64,000 bases of DNA, from NCBI GenBank assembly GCA_946902985.2, contig OX336389.2, positions 128,065,572 through 128,129,571 of the forward strand, read 5' to 3'. Under the pieces are notes generated by a model that had not been told where the DNA came from, made no database searches, and saw nothing but the letters and a program-made list of their open reading frames with translations. This DNA is from Meconema thalassinum. Its lineage: Eukaryota; Arthropoda; Insecta; Orthoptera; Tettigoniidae. The position numbers and the translations under genes are program-made. Every line of letters begins with the position of its first letter. The stretch's first letter is position 1. Positions 1 through 11,122 of the stretch are shown here, in pieces.

Positions 1-472
1 CTCTTCTCTCTCTTTATGTGAAATTCACTACTCCCTCGAATATCTAATCCCATCGTACTTGCTGTATCAACAGCTTCTACTTTCTTCCTTCCATGTACCC
101 CCTTGATATCAAAAGCACCTTATTGAATGCCAGTTCGATTGCCTGTTCGTTTTCAATGAGCCCCTGATCTGTCAGACGACAGTGGGACTCCATCACTCCC
201 ATAGGTCCCAGGTTTGCTCAAAACATTGTTAACTGGTTTCCAGAAAGCACAAGTGAATCAGTTTGCTGGCCTTTCTTAGAGAAGGCCCTATGAGTTTTCC
301 TTCTGACGGTTCAGGGAATAAACCAGTGAGCACAAGGAGGGTCATAACTCAAAATATGTTCATAGTTACTGATACCCAGATTATCTGTAGCACTAGGCCA
401 CTCAGCCTTTGCCCACGGTTCTCAAACATGGAAGTAACTACAGTTACCCACACCATGGAACATCGGCTAAAT
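1..472. other. unassigned flank
   Basis: No gene, repeat family or RNA is recognisable. One 70-codon open frame (263-475) has no familiar motif and I treat it as chance. Confidence 0.5.
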
Positions 473-506
473 TAATAATAATACTAATACTAATAATAAT
501 AATTAG
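473..506 (+). repeat. TAA-type microsatellite
   Basis: Imperfect run of TAA/TAATAC units, typical of the A/T-rich tails and gaps between transposon copies here. It sits just before the sequence I attribute to the LINE leader. Confidence 0.8.
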
Positions 507-1013
507 GTAGCAGGAGGAGACTCCTGTTGGGGACACTCAGCGAATGGTGACCCTCCCCATGTAGCTCCAGGTCCCTCTGACCCGGAGGGGAGCACCTGGT
601 AAAGGTGCGGGTAGACAGGACTCCCGAGCCGTGGTAAAGGCAACCTGCCTAGGAGGTGGAAAACTCCAAAATTAAACCTACAACGACAGTGCATACCCGG
701 AGTGGGTGGCTGCCAACAGTGTCAGTATCCCATATTAGGGACAGCTGATTATAAAACCTGTCTGTGGGTATAAAAAGCAAACCCATCGAAGGCATGATGG
801 AGAAATTAACGAGTAATGTCTCGGATGAAATGTTGCTGTTTGGAGAGCGCCAGGGCACGCCAGGAGCCAGTGCTGGACGTGAGAGTATGCACGCCACTGG
901 CGGTTGAGGCCTGTAAATCTGGAATTTCTTCATACTGTTATTTACTGTGGTACTGTAACCGTTGTGAGAGCTATGGCTATTAAACAAAATGAGCGGAAAA
1001 GCTAACAAAATCG
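507..1013 (+). other. possible 5' leader of the LINE
   Basis: GC-richer DNA between a microsatellite and the first recognisable LINE coding piece. It has short self-complementary stretches, for example ccctctgacccggagggg near 572. Position alone suggests a 5' untranslated region; no motif confirms it. Confidence 0.25.
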
Positions 1014-2626
1014 ATGCCAACCTGGGAAAGAAGACTTGTTGGACGGATTGAACTGTTCGGGGCAGATATTACAAGAATGACGCTATATGTTCGTGGTACT
1101 ACAACAAGAAGAGTAACGGAGATAGCTGAGCATACAATGACGCAAGACTCAGACCACACCCAGCGAGATGTACCAAATTCAACACATGAAGAGTGCCTAG
1201 ATCGCTTAAAACAAAGCCAGTATGTTTTTTTCCGCCAGACTTGCAAAGTACAGGGTGAGTCAGAAGGGGAAGAAAGATAACTTCCTTTTCGCCAACTCAG
1301 AGAGAAATTTTTATCAGACTCTGAGCAAGAGGGGCAGATGATCTCTCTGTTCTTCCCCTTAAAACAACAATAAATGACTTACTAACTCTGAACAAGATAA
1401 ATGAATCTGCGTACAACACCTATCCGACTACAGAGAAAGTCAAGAATCTTGAAGCAAACAATGTATATACCATCTCAGCATGACAGTTAGTCAAGGAGGG
1501 TAAGAGAAGAACAGTTAGCTTCACAAAGATTTGAGCAAATGCAGCACAAAGAATTCGCCACAAATTATGTTAAGGAATATATCAACAACTTGCCGAATTG
1601 GAAACCATCCGACCCAGACCAACTTCAAAATGTTTCGTTTAAGAAGTTCTGGAGCATGCACGAACGACTAGGGGAGTTAATTAACGATACCGTCCTTCAT
1701 CAAGATAGCTTGTCAGAATCCTTCACATGCGGCATCACATATTTGCTACAAAATATTCTTAGAATACGTGGGAGCTTACGATGTATCGTCCTATCACATC
1801 TCTGTCCACGTTGCACTGTACAAGACCATTACTTCATTCCTGACTAACAAGATATATATACATTGCGAAAGAAACAACATTATTTCCATGCTACAAACAG
1901 GTCGTAAAACGTGTTCAAAGGGGTGCAAAGAACAGCGAATAATTGACTTAGTTGTGCGTGGCCAGGCAGATTTGAATCACCGAAATCTTCACATGGCGTA
2001 CATTGAATACTAGATGGCATTTGACTCTGTGCCCAGTGAATGGTTAGTAGCAGTTTGCTGTTGTTTAAGAACAACGAGGTGTTTGTCAATTTCTTGGAAC
2101 GGGCCATGCCAGCATTGATGACTAGATTGTACCTCAGCACACCATGCGGAGATATAAGGACAGATGTGCTATCGACTTGGAGAGGCATCTTTCAAGGAGA
2201 CTCGCTTAACCCCTTATGGTTTGTCGTGCCTATGAATCCCTTGTCTACCCAACTTAACTCTACTCACTACGACCTTTCTGTCAAGGTTGGAAAGATAGTG
2301 GGTGCTCGGCTAAAGAACCTGTTGTACATGGACGACTTTAAAATCTATGCCTAAACACAGTCAGATCTGGAAAAATTACTGAGAATAGCATTTTCACGAG
2401 ACATACAAATGGGGTTTGGGTTGGACAAGTGTCGGCCACTGAAGGAGGTGAGAGGAATAGTACAGGAGTTCTGGTATGAGCTTGAAGATGGACAGCATAT
2501 TGAGGCTAAGTGGGCAAAAAACACCAACAAATACCTATGAGTAAAGTAAGCTAGCCACTTTGACCATAAAAGATCATAAAAACAAACTTGAACAGCAAAA
2601 CCCTTGTGAAAGCTGTTAATACGTGT
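1014..2626 (+). pseudogene. LINE reverse transcriptase remnant, 5' part
   Basis: Degenerate non-LTR retrotransposon reverse transcriptase, read in pieces across several frames. An N-terminal helical region lies at 1014-1340. A finger-palm block ends in YIEY-stop-MAFDSVP around 1999-2030, where the usual catalytic aspartate of motif A is altered. A second block (2040-2354) carries the GIFQGDSLNPLWF-type motif and the YMDD box at 2325-2336. Stops occur after the first block and directly after the YMDD block, and frameshifts separate the earlier pieces. The frame continues to 2626, stops abruptly at the BEL element and resumes unchanged at 14024. The YMDD context resembles R2/NeSL-type elements, but the clade is my inference. 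Dead copy. Confidence 0.75.
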
Positions 2627-5522
2627 TGGTGTGTTCTTTGAATACACGGTACCTGAGAGATAATTTTTATTGCTTTTGCATGTTCTTTCTTTCCTCTTTG
2701 TCAAACACCAACAGTGATCTTCTATTTTCTCTTTGGTTCCTGTCTCTTATGCTTTTCATGAGTCTGTTCTAGATATATACCTTCTGTGACCCACCTAGCG
2801 TCATCTCGCAGCGAATCTCTGAAGCTCCTCAATTCTTCCTGGTGCTAGAGGACTTACTTATCCATTTGGCCACCAGATCCTGTTACCATCGCCAGCTATT
2901 TTCTCCTTGAGCAAGAGGACTACGTCTACTTCTTTACTCACCATGCTGCGCTAGCATCGCCTACTATCAACTCCTTGAAGACCATTCATCAAGAAGAACA
3001 TTTATTTTTGATAAGTTGGTTATGTTTATATGTTCTCCTTTTGTTTCCTACCCCCCACTCTTTTTCCCTTCCTTGGACCCTCCGTTCTCCGTTGAGCAGG
3101 TCTCACTTCGCAATCGGCAGTTGACTCGGTCAGTTAAAGCTCCTCTCGAGCTAGTCTCCTCAAACCAAGAGGCACACTCTCTTCTACGCCATGTTGGCAA
3201 GGTAGTTGTCATCAAAGGAAACTTCGCCTTCAACATGAAATCAAGATAAGTACCATCTTAAAAGTTTTAACCTCATCTTCATGGTTTTAACTTCCACGTG
3301 CTTTTAACGATACTTTTATAGACAGTGTGAAATTATTTATTATGGGGCAAAAATCATTCTTCGTGGGATTTGCCATGTTGAGCTTTTGCTCGTATAAGCT
3401 AATCTTACTAAAAAAGAGCTTTTCTTAAGCTATTCAAATGAGAAATCCTCTCACTACGTGGGATATTACCTAATACCCGCTGTCTATAATTCACCAAGCT
3501 AGTTCCTCCGTTGGATTTTCTCAACCCCATTTTTCTACTAAGGTCGTTCTAGAACCTTCTAGATTCGGTATTTCATCTACAAGTCCTGCCGTTGAAATTT
3601 TCACTCATTTGTGAGTATGCTATTTAAAATTGAAGAATCTCATTCCTGAATTAAAAGCTCAATAGCTAACTTTCTTCCACCGCTGGAACCGCTGGAATGT
3701 TCTATGGCACATTTAATTGTAACTCACAACTTTCTCAAGAAATAGACTCTCACCTATATAGTGCAATCAGTTATTTCCATAATTGCAATAATTTTCTTTC
3801 TCATAAACTTTAGTGTTTCTATAGTGAACTTTGCATCCATCTTTATAGACTACAGTGATAACCAGTGCTTGCTCCACGTTTCTACCGCGTCGCGATCGTC
3901 CGTTTACATTAAATACGGCCATGAACATTGATCCTATATCCCAATGATCTTTCCTCAACCTTCTACTAACAACCCATATTAATAAAATTGTAACTTTTCT
4001 ATAAGGTGTCACTCACGAAGTGCCCTTCCAACTTTGCTAGTTTAACATTAATTAAATTCTGTATAATTACGTGTGTGACACACGATTCAAATTCACATTG
4101 TTCCTTTCCTATAATCAGGGAAAACAATTCTTTAAACTCTTGAGCGAGTCATGTTCAGGTTTCACGAAATGGAAACTGTCCCATTTGGCTAGTGATTCCT
4201 ACTCAAACTTGGGAAGTCTAGAACCTTCCTTTTAACTTTCTTCAGGTTTCACAGTAAGTGACCTGCCCTTATTTGCATAATAACCAACGTTAATTCTGTA
4301 TAAATATAAGAAGTTGTAGGAACTTCTATCTTATTCTTCATGTTTTTCTTATTGTTATTTTAAAAGTTTTCACTCTTTCTAGAATATTCTCTCAGGAATT
4401 TCTTAAGGTACACTCTTTGTACTCCAATTAACGTTCCAACTTTAATTACTTCATTGGTTATTTGTTTAAATCTTATAAAGATTTTAGAAACATGTAAGGT
4501 TTTAAACCTCATAAATTGTCAATTGCCTGGAGCAATCGTTTAATGTGAGGAGGTCTGCGACCCCATTTCTTAAAAAAGTTTAAATGAACTACGTTTGTCA
4601 AAATTATATTACATAATTGTTAATTTCCTCAAACTTCTTTGAATTGTTAAATAAATGAAGCGTTTCTTTTCGCTTTTTCATTTTCTAATACAAAGTTTAG
4701 GCAAAATCCTGTCTTCCTTGGCTCTCCCTACTCAATGCCATTAAAATCATTAATAAGGCTTTCACCATTTGTTGCATTTGAGCAAGAACTCTTAATTTTC
4801 ATCTCACTAAAGTTCCTTTTAGCTTTAATAGCTAATTCTAATTGGCCAGTAAGGCAAGTAAAGCTCGCTAAGCCAGCTACCTGCTTGTGGAGACCCTCTC
4901 CGAAAACTTATGGTCAGTTTTCTAAAAGATAAGTGTTTCTTTTTGTCTAAACTTCTAGCCGGCTCCTCGCTGAGTAAAAGCTTAGCCATTTTCCAATGCA
5001 ACCATTGGTTCATTTACCAAAATTACTCTATAAGGCATAATCTTTTATCATTTTCCTTCTTAGAGACACTTGGTCGCCTTTACAGGAACTCCATAATTTT
5101 GGAAATTGAAAATACCAAACCCGAGTTAAATCATTGGCATTTTTCGAATTATTTTGCAAAAACGAATTTCTTTGAGCAGACGTACAGTAAATTTGTTACT
5201 CTCAGTCTTGCCAGACCATCACTCTTCCCCATAGTAGTTTTATATATGCTTGAGAGGGATTATACGAAAGCCACTCTCTTGCAAACCGCCCAAGTACTAT
5301 CTGTGTTCCCCGTCTGCTTAGACCAAGTCCTTACTCATTTTAGGTATCCGAGAGCGGATTTTCGGCGGCAACCACCTTTAAGTGTGTTTAAAGTTAAACT
5401 TATTAATTTTGTGGGACTCTCCTCCTATCTTTCTATCCTTTTTCTCCAATCCAAAATCTACTTCCTTTTCTTAATCATCTTCCCTTGGTGGGTGGGTTAT
5501 TCCTCAGCCAATAATCTACCCA
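2627..5522 (+). repeat. BEL 5' LTR (2,896 bp)
   Basis: Matches 11123-14018 base for base apart from about seven substitutions; I noticed them near 2632, 3209, 3266, 3305, 3342, 3551 and 4591. It runs from TGGTGTGTTC to AATCTACCCA. It is unusually long for this superfamily, whose LTRs are commonly a few hundred bases. The + strand is strongly pyrimidine-rich, so long stop-free frames arise easily. Likely U3 runs to about 4330, R to about 4680 and U5 to 5522, judged from the TATA box and AATAAA signal. Confidence 0.95.
4271..4306 (+). promoter_or_regulatory. candidate LTR core promoter
   Basis: An ATTTGCAT octamer-type motif (about 4271-4278) is followed by TATAAATA at 4299-4306, suggesting transcription starts near 4330. 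An AATAAA signal follows at 4650-4655. The same block recurs in the 3' LTR about 8,496 bases on. Motif-based only. Confidence 0.4.
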
Positions 5523-5572
5523 AAAATTGGTACCAGAAACCCGGGAGAGTCCATTTTCCATTTTTTCTTTAA
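4910..5572 (+). other. long open frame within the LTR
   Basis: A 220-codon frame, rich in Phe, Leu and Ser, lies mostly inside the 5' LTR. Its LTR part recurs in the 3' LTR (from 13406), where it runs into flanking DNA. I recognise no domain or signal peptide. Pyrimidine-rich DNA lacks stops, so chance is the leading explanation, but the length is notable. Listed as uncertain, not as a gene. Confidence 0.15.
5528..5545 (+). other. putative primer-binding site
   Basis: Five bases after the 5' LTR, the sequence TGGTACCAGAAACCCGGG begins with the TGG complementary to a tRNA 3' CCA end. I cannot name the tRNA. It lies in a 268-base leader (5523-5790) before the gag-pol start. Confidence 0.5.
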
Positions 5573-5790
5573 AACAAAAAGTGTCATTTGACAATACTTG
5601 GCAAATTATTAATATCTGCTTTGAATCTTTCAGCTATAACTACATCTTGCAAAGCCTGTGAAGGAGAAAGAGGCCACTCCTGTCTCCTTTGGTGTGTCCC
5701 GTTCTTTCTACTCATTCGCTGCTGCCAGCTTGACAGCATTTCCAAGGTTCCACAGTTTCGTGAGTTACATTTTCATCTACCTTCTTTAAT

Positions 5791-8700
5791 ATGGCTCCCA
5801 CTGATAAGGATAAGGATGAAAAACTTACTTCTAAACGAGCATCCTATAAAGGGCAAATTACCCGATTCAGAAGGTACATAAAAGAATTAGATCCCTCAGA
5901 AGCGCAATTAGACTTGTTGAAACATCGTGTAAAGGATTTTGAACGTTCTTATGAAAACTACTGTAACATTCAAACTGAAATAGAAACTTGCATGCTCAAT
6001 CAAACAGAAGATCGTGTCGAAGTAGAAAACCTATATTACGAAGGCATAGGTTCTGCTTTCAAAATAATACGCCAACTCGAAGAGGAGCAGAAAAAGGACG
6101 CTTCTGTTCTTGGTTCCCTTCACGAACCACAAACTTCTTTCCGTGAGGGCACTCATAAGCCCAAACCAACTTTACCGAAAATTGATTTACCCCATTTTTC
6201 TGGAGATGAATCTGCTTGGGATTCTTTCTATGAATTATTTTGCTCCCTTGTTCATGACAATGAAGACATTCAAGTCATTTACAAGTTTCATTATTTGAGA
6301 TCTATCCTCCGAGGTCAAGCTTTGCAGTTGGTCGAAGCACTTCCTCTGCGTGCCGAAAATTACCCCATTGCCTTTAACTTATTAAAGGACAGATATGGAA
6401 ATTTACGGTTACGTATTCAGCGCCATATAAAGGCTCTATTCAATCTACCTGCGTCACAGCACAATGACGTCACTAGTTTACGTACTCTAGTTGACACTAC
6501 ACAACTTCACGTTAAGGCTTTGTCCCAATTAGATCAACCTACTAATTATTGGGATACTTTCCTAATACATTTAGTGGTTTCTAAAGTTGATGCTGCTACC
6601 CTCAAAGCTTGGGAAATTGAACTTTCTAAAGAAGACGACTACACTTACGAGCATTTAGTTACTTTTATAAACGCTAGATGCCAACTTTTAACCGCTCTAG
6701 CTAATCAAAGTGAACCTTCATCTCCTAGTTCCAAATTCGAATTAATGTCCATCAAACCCAATAGTGAACGCTCAGCGTCCAATACCCAAAAACCCGGGTC
6801 CAGCTCATCCAAATTTAAATCAAACACTACTGGTTACCCAACTAGGTCTAGTGAACGTCGTGTTGCTAGCTCTATTGTTTTAAACACGCAAAGCGAACCT
6901 CGTAAAAGTTTAAACGAACCTGTAAAGTGCATACTTTGTAAAGATCCCCATGCCCTATACCTCTGCAAATCTTTTAAAGAAATGTCAGTCGACGACAGAC
7001 GAAAATTAGTCGCTCAAAACAAACATTGTTTCAATTGCCTAGCGCCCACGCATTCTGCTTCTAATTGTAAGTCCACAAGACTTTGCTACCATTGTGAAAA
7101 GGCTCATCATACTTTGCTACATCGTCATGATCAGGCAAGGTCATCGACAGCATCTACTTCTCCGAAAAATGATAGTGCTAACAGTTCTAATGCTTCATCG
7201 TATATTCAAAATGCCAAGTCCATTCGCAGTGCTCAAGTATTGTTGTCTACTGTTCAAATCGAAGTTCAGGATAACTTTGGCAACTGGGTCCGTGCACGCG
7301 GTCTTCTAGACTCAGCGGCAACTCATGATTTTGTGTCTAATTCCTTGATTAGAAAACTAGGTCTACCTGTAAACCCCACTTCTATCAACGTGTCGGGCAT
7401 CAACAGCTCAAAATCGCAAGCTTTACAATTCTCAAAGCTAACTATAAGAGATACTTGTCATAGAAACAACTTTCTTAAACTTAATTGTCTAATTCTCAAT
7501 AGCATTGGAGAAGACTCTCCAAGTCACTCTGTGGATATTTCAGGGTTAAACATTCCCTCGCATTTAAGGCTAGCCGATCCTTTTTTCAATATGCAGAACC
7601 CTATTGACATACTCTTTAGTGCCAATGTTTTCTGGAATTGCCTACGTAAACAGGTTCGTAAGTTATCCTCAAACGTGGTCGCCAGAGACACTAATTTAGG
7701 ATGGATCGTCACCGGTCAACTTCCCCATTATTCTCCTCAACCCGCATCGCAATGTTACTTCTCCAATACTGACCTGGAACAGTTCTGGAGGCTTGAAAAT
7801 GTTGATTCTCCTAATGTAACCTCTTCAGAAAATGAATTCTGTGAGCAACTTTTTTTGAACCCCACCACTCGTTCTTCTGATGGCCGGTTCGTCGTTCAAA
7901 TGCCAAGATTACATAATCCTCCTAAACTTATCAACTCTCAGCCTAAAGCTCGAAAAGCTCTCTTTGCTATCGAGAGCAAATTCAAGAAGGAACCTCTTGT
8001 TAAACAACAGTACACTGATTTCATGGATGAGTATGAAAGCTTAGATCATATGGAAGTTGTTAACAAATCTGATGATGAATTACACCCCCCAATTGAAACG
8101 GTTTATTTAAATCATCATCCCGTGTGGAAAAACCCTCTTGTAAAAGATAAAATTCGAGTTGTTTTCAATGGTTCATCACCCGACGTTAATGGCAACAGCC
8201 TTAATGACACTCTTTATTCTGGTCCTGCTATTCAATCAGATCTATCTGCTATACTCTTAAACTTTCGATTATTTCCCATAGCTGTCATAGCCGACATAAA
8301 ACAGATGTACCGTCAAGTGTTAATTCAACCAGAACAACGAGATCTTCAAAGAATCTTGTGGCGTGATGAAATCAGTAAGCCCATTAAGGTATTTCGCTTG
8401 AAAACGGTTACTTATGGCTTAAAACCCTCTGCTTTCCTTGCTATCCGATCCCTACACTTGCTAGCCTCACAAGATGGTCATTTATTTAACCCCAAAGCCT
8501 CTGAAGCACTAACAACATCATTTTATGTTGACGATTACTTGCAGTCCTTCCCCTCTTTAGAGGAAGCTTCTTTTGTGTCTTTAGAACTTCAGGCAGTGTT
8601 AAGGAATGGAGGTTTCCCACTCCATAAGTGGAACTCCAACTCCCCTGAGTTTCTCGCTCAGTTTCCCATCGAAGACGTAGATCCTTCTTCTGTCGAAATT

Positions 8701-11085
8701 TGTGGAAACTCCGAATCTATAAAAACTCTAGGAGTTCACTGGTGCACTAGCACTGACACTCTTATCTATAAAGTTTCGCTCGCAGAAGAGCTTCCTAATA
8801 CAAAAAGACAAATTCTTTCTGAAATTGCAAAAATTTTTGATCCACTTCAATTCCTTGCCCCAGTCATCGTTATAGCCAAACTCTTCATGCAAGAGCTGTG
8901 GTCGCTTAAGTGTGAATGGGATGATACTGTCCCTCTTTCTTTTCTTAATCGCTGGCTCTCGTTTCGCAGTAATTTGTTGGATCTTTCCCTCATTGAAATT
9001 CCCAGGAATTTAATTAGCTCTCATTCTAATACACCCTTTTTCCTTCATGTGTTCGCGGATAGTTCCAAAAAAGCTTATGGTTGCTGCGCATATTTAGTTT
9101 ATCACGGTTCATTCTATGGATCTTCAGTTTCCAACCTTGTTTGTGCCAAATCGAAAGTCGCTCCTCTTAAAGCTATTACTTTGCCTAGGCTTGAATTGTG
9201 CGCTGCACTCATGGCTGCCGAACTTGTTAAGAAGTTACGGGAAGTATTAAAAGTCGAATTCTCGCAAATCTATCTCTGGAGCGATTCCATGATCACCCTT
9301 TCGTGGATCGCCAAGAGCCCCTCTCATTGGCAAACTTTTGTTGCAAACAGAGTTTCCAAAATTCAAACTCTTTCTTCTGGATGTCAATGGAGGCATGTGC
9401 CCGGTGCTGATAATCCAGCCGATATTATCTCTCGTGGTTGTTTACCCTCTCAATTGGCAGCTTCCCCATTATACTGGCATGGGCCTTCGTGGCTAATCGA
9501 AGACTCTTCTTCATGGCTTTCTAAACCCCCAGCTACAAACTCCAACTTGCCTGACGCTAAAGTACCTCTATCCATTGCTTCGTGTCTTGTTTCCAACGCT
9601 TCTCATCCCTTGTTGTCCCGCTATTCTTCCTTTCATAAATTACTACGAATTGTCGCCTATCTCCTTAGATGGAAATATCTTGTGGTTGACCAACCTCTTC
9701 TCCCTAAACCACATCTTACCAATCATGAATTGATTCTCGCTACCATTAAGGTTTTACAACTGACACAGCAAGAAGCCTTTTCTTCTGAATTGTCTTTACT
9801 TTCTTCTAAAAGGGATCTTCCCAAATCCAGTCGTCTTCGTGCTTTGGCCCCGTTCCTTGATGACCATGGGTTACTCAGGGTAGGTGGAAGACTCTCGCAA
9901 TCTTTGCTCTCTGAGGACAAAAAGCATCCCGTTATTTTGCCTTCCAAACATCACGTAACTTCCTTAATTATACGTGACTTTCATTACCGTAATCTGCATG
10001 TTGGTACACGCACTCTGCTTTGCCTCTTAAGGGAAAAGTACTGGATTATAAATGGAATTCATGAAGTTTCTTCTGTAATTCACAAGTGCATTCCTTGTTT
10101 CAAAGCGAAACCTAAAATCAAAACTCAATTAATGAGCGATTTGCCTTCCTTTCGCTCTTCTCCTATACGCCCATTTGCTTTAACTGGTGTGGACTATATG
10201 GGTCCGTTCCAATATCAACGAAATTCTCCTGAAGCTAAACGCAAATTGTTTGGTAAGCTTTATGTTTCTGTCTTTGTTTGCATAGTTACCGGTGCAATCC
10301 ACTTGGAACTAGTAACGAATGCTTCTACTTCTTATTTTTTATCAGCTGTCTCTCGCTTCACCGCTAGGCGTGGTGTTCCTTCAGAGATGTTCTCTGATAA
10401 CGCTTCCACTTTTCAGGGCGCAGCTTCCCTTCGGAAGAAAGCTCTCACTTCCTCTTCTGCCATGGAACAAATTTCTAATTTTTCCTATTCAAAAGGTTTC
10501 AAATGGCGCTTTATACCTCCTTACGCTCCTCATCACGGTGGTAGGTGGGAATCTTGCGTAAAGCTCACTAAACGTCATTTAAGAAAAGTCTTAGGTAATC
10601 GAATTCTGACTTATGAAGAATTCAATTCACTGTCTGTTCTGATTGAAGGTGTTGTTAATTCTCGCCCTTTAACTCCGCTTTCCAATGACCCTGATGACCC
10701 ACTTCCACTCACCCCTGGTCACTTCCTTATCGGCACTTCTCTTTCTGCCCCTCCTCCTCTTCCCAATTCTTACAGGGATTCTAATCTACCTATCGCTTGG
10801 CGTAAACTTGAAGCCCTTCGTAATTCTTTTTGGAAGAGATGGGACTTGGAATATTTAACTTCCTTGCAACGGAGGCAGAAGTGGTTTCTTTCCAGTCCCG
10901 ACATTAAAGTGGGGGACTTGGTCTTGGTTAGGGATGTTTCTCCCCCTCTAGTCTGGACTTCCGGTAGAGTGACCGAGTGTTATCCTGGAAGAGATGGGAG
11001 AGTCAGGGTGATCAGAGTCTTGACCACTAACGGTTCGATTACAAGACCCCTGTCTTTGATCGCTCCTCTTCCTTTAAATGTGTAA
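5791..11085 (+). CDS. BEL/Pao gag-pol polyprotein, intact
   Basis: One 1,764-residue frame encodes all enzymatic functions for reverse transcription and integration. In order: a helical N-terminus; a DUF1759-like gag domain (about 110-290, LPHFSGDESAWDSF); two Cys/His knuckles, CX2CX3HX4C at 380-392 and CX2CX4HX4C at 413-426; an aspartic protease with LLDSAA (D507); reverse transcriptase with FYVDDY (D914, D915); RNase H with D1090, E1135 and D1165; an integrase HHCC zinc site (H1398, H1403, C1433, C1436) and catalytic D1468, D1536 and E1587; then a basic DUF5641-like C-terminus ending in a Pro/Leu-rich tail. The start is the first Met after the leader. No frameshift separates gag from pol. 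No envelope gene follows. Every key residue I looked for is present, so it looks functional. The last two catalytic integrase residues have 50 residues between them, more than the usual 35. Confidence 0.95.
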   Translation: MAPTDKDKDEKLTSKRASYKGQITRFRRYIKELDPSEAQLDLLKHRVKDFERSYENYCNIQTEIETCMLNQTEDRVEVENLYYEGIGSAFKIIRQLEEEQKKDASVLGSLHEPQTSFREGTHKPKPTLPKIDLPHFSGDESAWDSFYELFCSLVHDNEDIQVIYKFHYLRSILRGQALQLVEALPLRAENYPIAFNLLKDRYGNLRLRIQRHIKALFNLPASQHNDVTSLRTLVDTTQLHVKALSQLDQPTNYWDTFLIHLVVSKVDAATLKAWEIELSKEDDYTYEHLVTFINARCQLLTALANQSEPSSPSSKFELMSIKPNSERSASNTQKPGSSSSKFKSNTTGYPTRSSERRVASSIVLNTQSEPRKSLNEPVKCILCKDPHALYLCKSFKEMSVDDRRKLVAQNKHCFNCLAPTHSASNCKSTRLCYHCEKAHHTLLHRHDQARSSTASTSPKNDSANSSNASSYIQNAKSIRSAQVLLSTVQIEVQDNFGNWVRARGLLDSAATHDFVSNSLIRKLGLPVNPTSINVSGINSSKSQALQFSKLTIRDTCHRNNFLKLNCLILNSIGEDSPSHSVDISGLNIPSHLRLADPFFNMQNPIDILFSANVFWNCLRKQVRKLSSNVVARDTNLGWIVTGQLPHYSPQPASQCYFSNTDLEQFWRLENVDSPNVTSSENEFCEQLFLNPTTRSSDGRFVVQMPRLHNPPKLINSQPKARKALFAIESKFKKEPLVKQQYTDFMDEYESLDHMEVVNKSDDELHPPIETVYLNHHPVWKNPLVKDKIRVVFNGSSPDVNGNSLNDTLYSGPAIQSDLSAILLNFRLFPIAVIADIKQMYRQVLIQPEQRDLQRILWRDEISKPIKVFRLKTVTYGLKPSAFLAIRSLHLLASQDGHLFNPKASEALTTSFYVDDYLQSFPSLEEASFVSLELQAVLRNGGFPLHKWNSNSPEFLAQFPIEDVDPSSVEICGNSESIKTLGVHWCTSTDTLIYKVSLAEELPNTKRQILSEIAKIFDPLQFLAPVIVIAKLFMQELWSLKCEWDDTVPLSFLNRWLSFRSNLLDLSLIEIPRNLISSHSNTPFFLHVFADSSKKAYGCCAYLVYHGSFYGSSVSNLVCAKSKVAPLKAITLPRLELCAALMAAELVKKLREVLKVEFSQIYLWSDSMITLSWIAKSPSHWQTFVANRVSKIQTLSSGCQWRHVPGADNPADIISRGCLPSQLAASPLYWHGPSWLIEDSSSWLSKPPATNSNLPDAKVPLSIASCLVSNASHPLLSRYSSFHKLLRIVAYLLRWKYLVVDQPLLPKPHLTNHELILATIKVLQLTQQEAFSSELSLLSSKRDLPKSSRLRALAPFLDDHGLLRVGGRLSQSLLSEDKKHPVILPSKHHVTSLIIRDFHYRNLHVGTRTLLCLLREKYWIINGIHEVSSVIHKCIPCFKAKPKIKTQLMSDLPSFRSSPIRPFALTGVDYMGPFQYQRNSPEAKRKLFGKLYVSVFVCIVTGAIHLELVTNASTSYFLSAVSRFTARRGVPSEMFSDNASTFQGAASLRKKALTSSSAMEQISNFSYSKGFKWRFIPPYAPHHGGRWESCVKLTKRHLRKVLGNRILTYEEFNSLSVLIEGVVNSRPLTPLSNDPDDPLPLTPGHFLIGTSLSAPPPLPNSYRDSNLPIAWRKLEALRNSFWKRWDLEYLTSLQRRQKWFLSSPDIKVGDLVLVRDVSPPLVWTSGRVTECYPGRDGRVRVIRVLTTNGSITRPLSLIAPLPLNV

Positions 11086-11122
11086 CTGCTTATTTGCTCT
11101 CTGTTGGTGTTTCCCCCCAGTA
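11086..11122 (+). other. gap before 3' LTR without a clear polypurine tract
   Basis: The 37 bases between the gag-pol stop and the 3' LTR are pyrimidine-rich (gtttcccccc) rather than purine-rich. The nearest purine-rich run is inside the coding end, around 10987-11015. Plus-strand priming in this element is therefore not explained by a standard tract. Confidence 0.5.
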
